Positions 1 through 5,954 of a stretch of DNA of 5,966 bases are shown piece by piece (within the stretch, counting starts at the first letter, position 1; each line of letters starts with the position of its first letter). A model generated the notes under the pieces. The model saw only the letters and a program-made list of their open reading frames with translations, was not told the origin of the DNA and made no database searches. The translations under genes and the position numbers were made by a program. The stretch comes from an uncultured Thiotrichaceae bacterium (GTDB taxonomy: Bacteria > Pseudomonadota > Gammaproteobacteria > Thiotrichales > Thiotrichaceae), in the NCBI GenBank assembly GCA_938038645.1, contig CALHTA010000218.1, forward strand, positions 1 to 5,966. Direction: 5' to 3'.

Positions 1-327
1 AAGCAAACAGCGCTCGATAATGGTGTTTCAAATACTAGCTATTATGCGTTTGATTTAACGTCTGACGTTCAAAGCGAACCTTGGATGAAGCAACGGTATG
101 ATCGTATTTTGCTTGATCCACCAAGGTCTGGGGCTAAAGAGGTAATTGAGCATTTTGGGAAGCTCAAAGCAGAGCGCATCGTCTATGTTTCTTGTCATCC
201 CGGTACGTTGGCACGTGATGCTGACGAGCTGGTCAATAAACAAGGCTACCGCTTAGTTGGTGCAGGTGTGATGGATATGTTCCCACATACAGCGCATGTG
301 GAATCGATTGCAGTGTTTGAGCGCTAG
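1..327 (+). CDS. rlmD: 23S rRNA (uracil-C5)-methyltransferase RlmD, C-terminal part (5' end outside the window)
   Basis: Reading frame 1 is open from the first base and gives 108 residues before a TAG stop, so the gene enters from the left edge. Counting from the first visible codon, residues 38-44 are [13 protein letters not shown] motif IV of the SAM-dependent RNA m5U methyltransferases (LDPPRSG). Residues 62-72 read [11 protein letters not shown] and contain the nucleophilic cysteine (C65). The block [12 protein letters not shown] at 91-102 carries the likely catalytic glutamate (E101), 36 residues after the cysteine; E. coli RlmD has 35. The MDMFPHT..HVES ending is typical of RlmD, which methylates U1939 of 23S rRNA, and points away from TrmA or RlmC. 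The residue after the cysteine is His where E. coli has Asn. The N-terminal TRAM domain and [4Fe-4S] cysteines would lie outside the window. An ATG at 85 is internal and not a start. Family assignment is firm; RlmD over a paralogue is likely. Confidence 0.93.
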   Translation, partial: KQTALDNGVSNTSYYAFDLTSDVQSEPWMKQRYDRILLDPPRSGAKEVIEHFGKLKAERIVYVSCHPGTLARDADELVNKQGYRLVGAGVMDMFPHTAHVESIAVFER

Positions 328-496
328 ATTTGTTCAGCTTGGGTTTATAAAATATAGCTTTTAATGTAGGTCTAGGGGTTAATGTATACTGCAAACGGTT
401 ACGTTGGTAAAACCATGTTGTGGAATTTAGAGTAAGAGCCAGTTTTGGTTCTGTACCTGTCCGAAAAGTTATTATTATAAAAAAAGAAGGCCAGAT
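328..496 (+). promoter_or_regulatory. Leader/promoter region of the exbB-msbA-kdsB operon
   Basis: This 169-base non-coding gap separates rlmD from the first gene of the LPS operon and is the only sizeable gap before six packed genes, so the operon promoter is expected here. The best -10-like hexamer is TATACT at 385-390, but it has no convincing -35 at the right distance. A second weak pair is TTGGTA (404-409) and TAGAGT (428-433) with an 18-base spacer. A third possible -10 (TATAAA, 346-351) also lacks a good -35. The region just before the gene is rich in A and T (469-485), which favours ribosome access. It is followed by AGAAGG at 485-490, six bases before the ATG at 497. No clear intrinsic terminator for rlmD is visible, so read-through from rlmD is possible. 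The presence of a promoter is inferred from layout; its exact position is uncertain. Confidence 0.4.
435..452 (+). other. Small hairpin in the operon leader
   Basis: AGAGCCA (435-441) pairs with TGGTTCT (446-452) around a four-base loop GTTT, giving a 7-bp stem with one G-U pair. It lies 45 bases upstream of the exbB start codon and is not followed by a T run, so it is not an intrinsic terminator. It could be a chance structure or a leader/mRNA stability element; the sequence alone cannot tell. Confidence 0.3.
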
Positions 497-1225
497 ATGT
501 TTGAATATATTGCAGCAGGTGGAATTTTAATTATTCCCATCATGCTTTGCTCAGTTGTTGCTACCGCAATTATCATTGCTTTGTTTCTTAAGCTCAGCAA
601 AAAGAAGGTCGTGCCTGAAGGGGTTGCCGATACGGCATATAAACTCGCAGTTTCTGGTAAAATGACCCCGCAGCATATCAATCAGATTCGGGAAGGATCT
701 TCGCTTGGAAAAGTCCTTGCCGCTGGTCTAGACAGTGTCGATCAGCCACGTCATTTAATGAAAACCAATATTGAAGAAACGGGACGGCATGTTATCCATG
801 AGATGGATAAATACATGACTACGCTTGGCACCATTGCTGCAATTGCTCCATTGTTGGGATTATTGGGTACGGTTGTTGGTATGATCAGTGTGTTTAGTGT
901 GATCACCAGTCAAGGTGTTGGAAATCCAACCGAGCTTGCAGGGGGGATTTCACAGGCCCTTATTACAACGGCTGCTGGTATCTCGGTCGCAGTACCTGCT
1001 TTAATTTTTCACCGTTTCTTCCGCAGTAAAATTACTGATTTAGCTATCGAAATGGAAAAGTCTTCAATGAGGCTTGTTGATGTTGTTGCGAATGCTTCGC
1101 CACAAAAGCGCCCTGCGGCCGTAGCGGCGAACCAACCTGCACCAGCTGCTAGTGGCTCGGAAAAAGCGATGGCAGCTGTTCGAGCGGCAAAAATGAAGAA
1201 AACTAGTGTGGGTGGTGTGGGATGA
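497..1225 (+). CDS. exbB: ExbB/TolQ/MotA-family proton channel protein
   Basis: This is a 242-residue inner-membrane protein of the ExbB/TolQ family, the pentameric scaffold of proton-motive-force-driven motors that pair with ExbD/TolR. Three membrane segments are visible, at about residues 9-31, 111-134 and 152-174, with a cytoplasmic stretch between the first two as in the family. The second segment contains LGLLGTVVGMI and the third ALITTAAGISVAVPAL. T125 and T158 line up with the channel-lining threonines of TolQ and ExbB. Residues 201-242 form an Ala/Pro-rich tail ending in a basic patch (AKMKK). The ATG at 497 has AGAAGG six bases upstream. Its stop overlaps the exbD start in ATGA (1222-1225), so the two are probably translationally coupled. 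No tonB or tolA is in view. The neighbours are LPS genes, so a link to envelope or LPS export is likely, but a classical siderophore-uptake role is not shown. Symbol follows family, not proven orthology to E. coli exbB. Confidence 0.9.
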   Translation: MFEYIAAGGILIIPIMLCSVVATAIIIALFLKLSKKKVVPEGVADTAYKLAVSGKMTPQHINQIREGSSLGKVLAAGLDSVDQPRHLMKTNIEETGRHVIHEMDKYMTTLGTIAAIAPLLGLLGTVVGMISVFSVITSQGVGNPTELAGGISQALITTAAGISVAVPALIFHRFFRSKITDLAIEMEKSSMRLVDVVANASPQKRPAAVAANQPAPAASGSEKAMAAVRAAKMKKTSVGGVG

Positions 1226-1644
1226 ATTTTTCTCAACACGTGCCAGACGAGGTAGAAGTTAATCTTACCCCACTTATCGATGTTGTTTTTCTGTTGTTGA
1301 TATTTTTTATGATAACGACAACCTTCGATCGCAACGCTAAAATTAAGATTGAATTACCAACAACCAATAGTGCTGTTCCCGTCGTACAAAAAGATACGAT
1401 GGAGCTCTTGATTGATGGTAAGGGCTCTTATTATGTCGATGGTCAAGAAGTGCTGAATAGCAAGCCTGAAACCCTGTTTCAAGCGATGAGTCAGGCGCTT
1501 GACTCAAGAGGTAATAACCCACCATTGGTTATTAGTGCGGACGCTAACGCAAATTACCAAGCCGTTGTTACCGCCATGGACATTGCCGGCCGATTAGGGC
1601 TAACTAACTTCTCAATGGCAACAGCGCAGGCACCGCGAAAATAA
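1222..1644 (+). CDS. exbD: ExbD/TolR-family biopolymer transport protein
   Basis: This 140-residue protein has the layout of ExbD/TolR: a short cytoplasmic N-terminus, one membrane segment at about residues 16-34 and a periplasmic domain. The motif NLTPLIDVVFLLLIFFM (14-30) includes D20, equivalent to the proton-carrying aspartate of ExbD (D25 in E. coli) and TolR. The periplasmic part contains the family pattern PLVISADANANYQAVV (101-116), followed by MDIAGRLGLTNFSMAT (119-134). The protein is complete, with a length normal for the family. The start codon overlaps the exbB stop by four bases and has only a G-rich stretch upstream, which supports translation by coupling. With the upstream gene it should form the motor complex in the inner membrane. 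The gene is separated from msbA by only 14 bases. Which outer or periplasmic partner it drives is not visible. Confidence 0.92.
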   Translation: MNFSQHVPDEVEVNLTPLIDVVFLLLIFFMITTTFDRNAKIKIELPTTNSAVPVVQKDTMELLIDGKGSYYVDGQEVLNSKPETLFQAMSQALDSRGNNPPLVISADANANYQAVVTAMDIAGRLGLTNFSMATAQAPRK

Positions 1645-1658
1645 ATCATAAGGACAGG

Positions 1659-3422
1659 ATGTCATCAACGAACATTGATATAACAGCCCCACCTCAGAGT
1701 GGGGCTGGAATTTATAAGCGCCTAGCAGGCTACTCACTAAAGCACTGGCGTTACCTTCTGATTGCACTTTCTGGTTTAGTGATTAATGCATTAACTCAAC
1801 CGATGTTTGCAGCTTATTTGCAGCCTTTGCTTGATGGAACTTTCATGGAGAAGGATCCAGAAATAATTCGTTGGGCACCTTTTGCATTATTGTTTATATT
1901 TCTCGTCCGCGGTGTATCGGGTTTTCTGTCTGGTTACTTCATGTCTTGGGTTGGGCGTAAAGTAGTGACCGAGCTTCGTGAACAAATATTCTCACGTTTA
2001 ATCCATTTACCAATTGGTTACTACGATCGTAATAACTCCGGTCAGGTCATTACCAAACTTATTTATCACGTAGAACAAGTCGCTAGTGCTGCAACGGGTG
2101 GGTTAACCGTGCTAGTTCAAGACCTTGCGGCAATCATTGGATTGTTGGGTTTGATGATGTATTACAGTTGGGAGTTAACCTGCATTGTTCTGTTAACAGG
2201 GCCATTAATTGCTTTAATCATTCGTTATGTCTCTAAACGTTTTCGCCGATTCAGTCATCAGATTCAGGAGTCTACGGGCGAAGTGACGCAAATTAGTAGC
2301 GAAGTGATACAAGCGACCCGTGAAGTTAGAATCTTTGGCGCGACTGATTTTGAAAAAAATCGATTTGCTGAAGTTAATGAACGCAACCGCGTCTCATTCA
2401 TGAAGCGTATTTTGACTGAAAGGCTCAGTATGCCACTAGTGCATTTTATTGTTGCTGTGGCACTTTCAATTATTATTTATGTGGCTACACAAGGTGATTT
2501 GTTAGAGCGCTTCAGCCCCGGAACTTTCATGTCCTTTATGGCAGCTATGATGCTGTTGTTTGATCCAGTTAAACGCCTTACATCGATTAGCGCGACGCTA
2601 CAGGCAGGAATTGCTGCGGGTGAAAGTATTTTCGCTGTTATTGATGCCGATGTGGAAAAAGATGAAGGCTCGCACACGTCGCCGCGTGCTAAGGGGGATA
2701 TGAGTTTCAAACATGTGTCCTTTACCTATGATAGGTCAGAGCCGGTCTTACAAGATATTAATTTTACGGTCAAAGCCGGTGAGAAAATTGCACTGGTTGG
2801 AAAATCTGGAAGTGGAAAGACAACGCTGGTTAATCTGCTGCCTCGTTTTTATGATTATAAAGGCGGTGATATTACATTAGATGGAGTGTCACTCAACGAT
2901 TACAAACTCTCAAACTTAAGGCAACAGTTTGCCTATGTCGGGCAAAATATCACTCTGTTTAACGACACAGTTAGAAACAATATTGCCTATGGTGTATTGA
3001 GAGGGATAAGCGAAGAAAAAATCAATGATGCAGCGAAAGCGGCTTACGCAATGGAATTTATTGAGCAGATGCCACAAGGGCTGGATACTATCATTGGCGA
3101 AAATGGCACGATGTTGTCAGGTGGTCAAAAGCAGCGCTTAGCTATCGCCAGAGCTATTTTGGCAGACACACCAATTTTGATTTTAGATGAAGCGACCTCC
3201 GCCCTCGATACCCAGTCAGAACGCTATATTCAAGCGGCTTTGGATGAGCTCTTGAAAGGGCGTACAACATTTATGATTGCTCATCGTTTAAGTACAATCG
3301 AAAAAGCAGACAAAATCCTAGTGATGTCAGACGGTAAAATTGTTGAAAGTGGTACTCATCAATCGTTACTAGATGCAAATGGGATTTATTCAAATCTCCA
3401 GCAATTGCAAAGTGATGACTGA
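1659..3422 (+). CDS. msbA: Lipid A export ABC transporter/flippase MsbA
   Basis: This is a 587-residue half-transporter (E. coli MsbA has 582) with an N-terminal membrane domain and a C-terminal ATPase. It flips core-lipid A from the inner to the outer leaflet of the inner membrane as a homodimer. Six membrane segments are visible, at about 30-53, 71-95, 146-168, 170-190, 260-278 and 288-305. The nucleotide-binding domain runs from about 345. It has Walker A GKSGSGKT (381-388), Q-loop Q429 in VGQNITLFNDTVRNNIAYG (427-445, very MsbA-like), signature LSGGQ (486-490), Walker B ILILDE (506-511) with catalytic E511, D-loop SALD (514-517) and switch H542. All catalytic residues are present. The ATG at 1659 follows AAGGA (1650-1654), the only internal Shine-Dalgarno of the operon that is not hidden in an overlap. 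Its 3' end overlaps lpxK by eight bases. Linkage to lpxK matches the msbA-lpxK pairing of E. coli, supporting MsbA over another ABC exporter. Confidence 0.95.
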   Translation: MSSTNIDITAPPQSGAGIYKRLAGYSLKHWRYLLIALSGLVINALTQPMFAAYLQPLLDGTFMEKDPEIIRWAPFALLFIFLVRGVSGFLSGYFMSWVGRKVVTELREQIFSRLIHLPIGYYDRNNSGQVITKLIYHVEQVASAATGGLTVLVQDLAAIIGLLGLMMYYSWELTCIVLLTGPLIALIIRYVSKRFRRFSHQIQESTGEVTQISSEVIQATREVRIFGATDFEKNRFAEVNERNRVSFMKRILTERLSMPLVHFIVAVALSIIIYVATQGDLLERFSPGTFMSFMAAMMLLFDPVKRLTSISATLQAGIAAGESIFAVIDADVEKDEGSHTSPRAKGDMSFKHVSFTYDRSEPVLQDINFTVKAGEKIALVGKSGSGKTTLVNLLPRFYDYKGGDITLDGVSLNDYKLSNLRQQFAYVGQNITLFNDTVRNNIAYGVLRGISEEKINDAAKAAYAMEFIEQMPQGLDTIIGENGTMLSGGQKQRLAIARAILADTPILILDEATSALDTQSERYIQAALDELLKGRTTFMIAHRLSTIEKADKILVMSDGKIVESGTHQSLLDANGIYSNLQQLQSDD

Positions 3423-4482
3423 AGTTACGAAACCATCTAAACAAGTCGACTCAAGTGAAAAGACCAGCTGGTTACAACAGCGTTTGGAGTCAATTTGGTA
3501 TTCAGGTGCTCCCGGTAAATACTTCCTATATCCATTAGAGTTTATCTATAAAGCACTCGCTCGACTGGACCGAGTCATCAAAACCAAGCAAATGGTTGGT
3601 CATCCTATACCGATAATTGTTGTTGGTAACATTAGCGTTGGCGGCACGGGCAAAACGCCGTTGGTTATTTATCTTTGTGAGCAGCTTAAAAAGGCGGGGT
3701 ATTCACCCGGTATTATTACTCGCGGTTATGGTGGGAAATCTACCGTTTGGCCAGCGTTAGTGGTTAGAGACAGTAATCCAACTGACTACGGGGATGAGCC
3801 TGTATTGATGGCTAAAAGGGCAGATGTACCCGTCGTAGCTGGCGCTAACCGAAACCAAGATATCGACAAGCTGTTAAAAAACGGTGGAGTGGATGTTGTA
3901 ATTAGTGATGACGGTTTACAGCATTATGCTTTACAAAGAGATATTGAGATTGCCGTGATAGATAAAGCGCGTGGTCTGGGCAATCAACGTTGTTTGCCAG
4001 CAGGACCACTCAGAGAGCCCCCGAGTCGTCTAGAAGATTGTGATTTTGTAGTCATTAACGAGCCTATGCCTGTTTCTGAATACAGCATGCAGCTAGTTGC
4101 TACACAGGTTTGCAACTTGAAAACTTTGATTAAGCAACCATTATTAGACTGGGAAGGGTTAACGGTGCATGCAGTGACGGGTATTGGAAACCCCACACGT
4201 TTTTTTGACACCCTCGAGTCTTCAGGTATTAAAGTCATTGAGCATCGATTTCCTGATCACCACCCGTTTTGTGAAGCAGATATTACTTTTAGTGACGGCC
4301 TGCCAGTGGTTATGACGGAAAAAGACGCAGTTAAGTGTGAGCTATTTGCTACCGATCAGCATTGGTCGATGCCGATTGACGCAAAGCTGAATGATCTTTT
4401 TATGCAAAATTTATTGGTGTTGCTGGAGTCAGTGAATACAGAAAATACAGCGCTCCAAGGTGTAGGATTAAAGCAATCATGA
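3415..4482 (+). CDS. lpxK: Tetraacyldisaccharide 4'-kinase LpxK
   Basis: LpxK uses ATP to phosphorylate the 4' position of the tetraacyl disaccharide 1-phosphate, producing lipid IVA at the inner membrane. The protein has 355 residues. It shows an N-terminal hydrophobic/amphipathic segment (about 35-50), the P-loop [11 protein letters not shown] (71-81), RGYGG (103-107), GDEPV (126-130), the hallmark DDGLQH (165-170), LPAGPLRE (194-201) and [10 protein letters not shown] (299-308). I chose ATG 3415 because it overlaps the msbA stop as ATGACTGA. The in-frame ATG at 3373 only re-reads msbA and would add 14 unrelated residues. Even so, the N-terminus is about 20 residues longer than in E. coli LpxK (328 aa). 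There is no ATG between 3415 and the start of the conserved part, but a TTG at 3484 would give an E. coli-like N-terminus and cannot be excluded. The stop overlaps the next gene by ATGA. Confidence 0.95.
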   Translation: MTEVTKPSKQVDSSEKTSWLQQRLESIWYSGAPGKYFLYPLEFIYKALARLDRVIKTKQMVGHPIPIIVVGNISVGGTGKTPLVIYLCEQLKKAGYSPGIITRGYGGKSTVWPALVVRDSNPTDYGDEPVLMAKRADVPVVAGANRNQDIDKLLKNGGVDVVISDDGLQHYALQRDIEIAVIDKARGLGNQRCLPAGPLREPPSRLEDCDFVVINEPMPVSEYSMQLVATQVCNLKTLIKQPLLDWEGLTVHAVTGIGNPTRFFDTLESSGIKVIEHRFPDHHPFCEADITFSDGLPVVMTEKDAVKCELFATDQHWSMPIDAKLNDLFMQNLLVLLESVNTENTALQGVGLKQS

Positions 4483-4664
4483 ATAGGAAGCTGCTAGACA
4501 TACTTGTGTGTCCCGTGACTAAAGGTCGATTAAAGTATGACAAAGAAAATCAAGAATTAATTTCTAGATCTGCCCGATTGGCTTATCCCATTGTCGATGG
4601 TAAACCCATCATGATTGAGAACGACGCGCGCGTCTTGACTCAAGAAGAAGTTGATAAATTATGA
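4479..4664 (+). CDS. ycaR: Trm112/YcaR-like small protein (UPF0434 type)
   Basis: This 61-residue protein matches the bacterial Trm112-like family represented by E. coli YcaR (60 aa). The N-terminal [14 protein letters not shown] (5-18) and the later [20 protein letters not shown] (34-53) are the two conserved blocks. Zinc-ribbon members have a CPxC pair near the N-terminus and sometimes a second cysteine in the middle. Here only one cysteine (C11) remains, CPVC being replaced by CPVT, so zinc binding as in eukaryotic Trm112 is unlikely. Eukaryotic and archaeal Trm112 activates methyltransferases; the role of the bacterial form is not settled. The gene overlaps lpxK upstream and kdsB downstream by ATGA each time, so it is translated as part of the LPS operon. 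The same lpxK-ycaR-kdsB order is known in enterics and pseudomonads. The identification is firm; the function is unknown. Confidence 0.9.
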   Translation: MNRKLLDILVCPVTKGRLKYDKENQELISRSARLAYPIVDGKPIMIENDARVLTQEEVDKL

Positions 4665-5404
4665 AAACTGTCCTCGTTATCCCCGCTCGGTACAATTCAT
4701 CGCGATTACCGGGTAAGCCCTTGTTACCTATCGCTGGTAAGCCAATGCTACAGCGGGTTTATGAGTGTGCACAAGAGGCAGGCTTTGGAGAAATAATTAT
4801 CGCAACGGATGATGAAAGAATTCATCAGGCCTGTCAGGTGTTTGGAGCTGATGTTTGCATGACGAGCGCTGAGCATGAAACTGGAAGCGATCGTTTGGCG
4901 GAAGTGGTTGAAATTAGGCAGCTGGCGGATGAAGATATTGTCGTTAATTTACAGGGTGATGAGCCACTGACGCCCGCAGTAAATTTACATCAAGTTGCTT
5001 ATAATCTTGAACACAATCCTGAGGCAATGATTGCTACGCTTTGTACCTCGATAATGAATGAGGCTGAGTACGAAGACCCTAATGTTGTTAAAGTCGTGAC
5101 TGACAATAACGGAATGGCAATGTACTTTTCTCGCGCTTCAATACCTTATCAACGTGATTCAGATTTTGCAGCGGCAGAATTTGCCAAACGCCATCTTGGG
5201 ATTTATGCCTATAGGGCAGGTTACCTACGTAATTTTGTTAAAATGGAAAGTTGCCAGCTGGAGCAATTAGAGAAGCTCGAGCAACTTCGCGCTATGTGGT
5301 ACGGGACTCGAATTCATGTGGCTGAAGCTCAAGAAATTCCCGGGCCAGGAGTCGATACTCCTGAGGATCTTGTTGCGCTTAACCAGTTATTTGCAGCGAT
5401 GTAG
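4661..5404 (+). CDS. kdsB: 3-deoxy-manno-octulosonate cytidylyltransferase (CMP-Kdo synthetase) KdsB
   Basis: KdsB joins CTP and Kdo to make CMP-Kdo, the donor used to add Kdo to lipid IVA in the cytoplasm. At 247 residues it is one shorter than E. coli KdsB. Family motifs appear in order: the nucleotide-binding [14 protein letters not shown] (8-21), [10 protein letters not shown] (45-54), [19 protein letters not shown] (66-84), VNLQGDEPL (95-103) with the metal-binding aspartate D100, [12 protein letters not shown] (155-166), [12 protein letters not shown] (178-189), LEKLEQLR (203-210) and [11 protein letters not shown] (227-237). The last of these carries the second metal-site aspartate. 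Nothing appears missing. The ATG at 4661 lies within the stop of the preceding gene (ATGA), with no other plausible start. It is the last gene of the tightly packed block; the next coding region is 103 bases downstream. Confidence 0.96.
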   Translation: MKTVLVIPARYNSSRLPGKPLLPIAGKPMLQRVYECAQEAGFGEIIIATDDERIHQACQVFGADVCMTSAEHETGSDRLAEVVEIRQLADEDIVVNLQGDEPLTPAVNLHQVAYNLEHNPEAMIATLCTSIMNEAEYEDPNVVKVVTDNNGMAMYFSRASIPYQRDSDFAAAEFAKRHLGIYAYRAGYLRNFVKMESCQLEQLEKLEQLRAMWYGTRIHVAEAQEIPGPGVDTPEDLVALNQLFAAM

Positions 5405-5507
5405 TTTGAAATATTAACGTTTGCATTTTTCCAACCCCAAAGGGTTATATCCATGCTTTTAATAGAGCTGATAACATGGAGTCATTACTAAAATATTAAG
5501 GTGCTTT
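5405..5507 (+). other. Spacer between kdsB and the 132-residue protein gene
   Basis: This is a 103-base AT-rich non-coding gap. It holds a short hairpin, AACCC (5433-5437) with GGGTT (5442-5446), and a separated inverted repeat, TCCATG (5450-5455) with CATGGA (5475-5480), 19 bases apart. Neither is followed by a T run, so neither qualifies as an intrinsic terminator. I see no convincing -35/-10 pair; the best single hexamer is TAAAAT at 5489-5494, too close to the start codon to leave a normal leader. The gap suggests the downstream gene may be a separate transcription unit, but this is not proven. Confidence 0.35.
5498..5503 (+). promoter_or_regulatory. Ribosome binding site choosing the start at 5508
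   Basis: AAGGTG at 5498-5503 lies four bases before the ATG at 5508 (six bases if AAGG is taken as the core). The alternative in-frame ATG at 5544 has only TGGTTGCG upstream. This favours 5508 as the start of the 132-residue protein. Confidence 0.6.
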
Positions 5508-5906
5508 ATGTTTCATCCTATCTCTATCCCTTTTGGTTGCGTCATGTTATTCAATGTTGTTGATTTAAAAGAAGGGGTGACAGTCGACGATGTTGAAATG
5601 ACATTAGGTGAGATGTGTAACGTCGTCAAGAATACTTACGGTGATGAGAAAGGCGGCTTTATAGCAGGTCAGGTTTTCAAATACAGCGGTTTTATTTCTG
5701 ATGAGGGCTCGTTCGCTGATGACCCAAAAGAAAAGCGAACCAAGCCCGGTGAGATTGCCATCGTCACATACTGGAACTCTTACGAGCAGCACGAGAAATC
5801 ACATGCAGATAAGGCTTTTCGTGAAAAATTTGATGAGCTTCTAGAGTTTTGTGATGATGCTTATGAGTCTGGCTACGAGATGCTTTGGCAGGGTGTGCCA
5901 GAGTAA
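5508..5906 (+). CDS. Uncharacterised protein, possible dimeric alpha/beta-barrel (ABM-like) fold
   Basis: I do not recognise this 132-residue protein by name. It is acidic, has no signal peptide or membrane segment and is probably cytoplasmic. The predicted order is strand (about 12-19), helix (26-42, EMTLGEMCNVV region), strand (50-58, GFIAGQVFK), an acidic/basic loop (62-80), strand (81-90, GEIAIVTYWN), a long helix (92-118) and a last strand (123-129, YEMLWQG). The pattern TYWNSYEQHEKSHADKAF (87-104) resembles the W...H...F signature in the second half of antibiotic-biosynthesis-monooxygenase/heme-degrading-type dimeric barrels, with W89, H95, H99 and F104. The fold call is inference from pattern and predicted secondary structure only, and no reaction should be assumed. 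The start at 5508 is backed by AAGGTG; if the start were 5544 the protein would begin MLFNVVDL, which fits a barrel's first strand well. It follows kdsB on the same strand after 103 bases, with no evident link to LPS synthesis. Codon use looks like its neighbours. Confidence 0.75.
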   Translation: MFHPISIPFGCVMLFNVVDLKEGVTVDDVEMTLGEMCNVVKNTYGDEKGGFIAGQVFKYSGFISDEGSFADDPKEKRTKPGEIAIVTYWNSYEQHEKSHADKAFREKFDELLEFCDDAYESGYEMLWQGVPE

Positions 5907-5918
5907 GCAACTTTAATT

Positions 5919-5954
5919 AAGCGAGTGGTGAAGCTTAGTGCTGATCACTCGCTT
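5919..5954. terminator. Strong inverted repeat, possible (bidirectional) terminator
   Basis: AAGCGAGTGGT (5919-5929) pairs with ATCACTCGCTT (5944-5954): 11 bp with a single G-U pair, around a 14-base loop that can add an inner AGC/GCT stem (5932-5934 with 5940-5942). It starts 12 bases after the stop of the 132-residue protein gene. On the + strand it is followed by GCTCGATGATAA, not a T run. On the - strand it is followed by TTAATTAAAG, which is T/A rich but not a classic U tract. The position and strength suggest transcription termination, perhaps shared with a convergent gene beyond the edge, but it lacks the textbook tail. Confidence 0.5.

Noticed and set aside
445..475. TTGGTT (445-450) and TATTAT (470-475) as the operon promoter
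   Set aside because: The 19-base spacer is long, and transcription would start only about 15 bases before the ATG, leaving almost no room for the ribosome binding site.
1009..1239. Reverse-strand open frames inside exbB, msbA, lpxK and the last gene
   Set aside because: All lie opposite well-supported genes, have no ribosome binding site I could see and show no recognisable protein motif; they are shadows.
3373..3414. Upstream ATG extending lpxK by 14 residues
   Set aside because: These codons re-read the end of msbA in another frame, the added residues resemble nothing in LpxK, and the ATG at 3415 has the usual overlap with the msbA stop.
5433..5446. Hairpin AACCC/GGGTT after kdsB as an intrinsic terminator
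   Set aside because: The stem is only 5 bp and no T run follows on either strand.
5450..5480. TCCATG/CATGGA inverted repeat as an operator
   Set aside because: Six-base arms 19 bases apart are easily expected by chance; there is no neighbouring regulator gene or second copy to support an operator.
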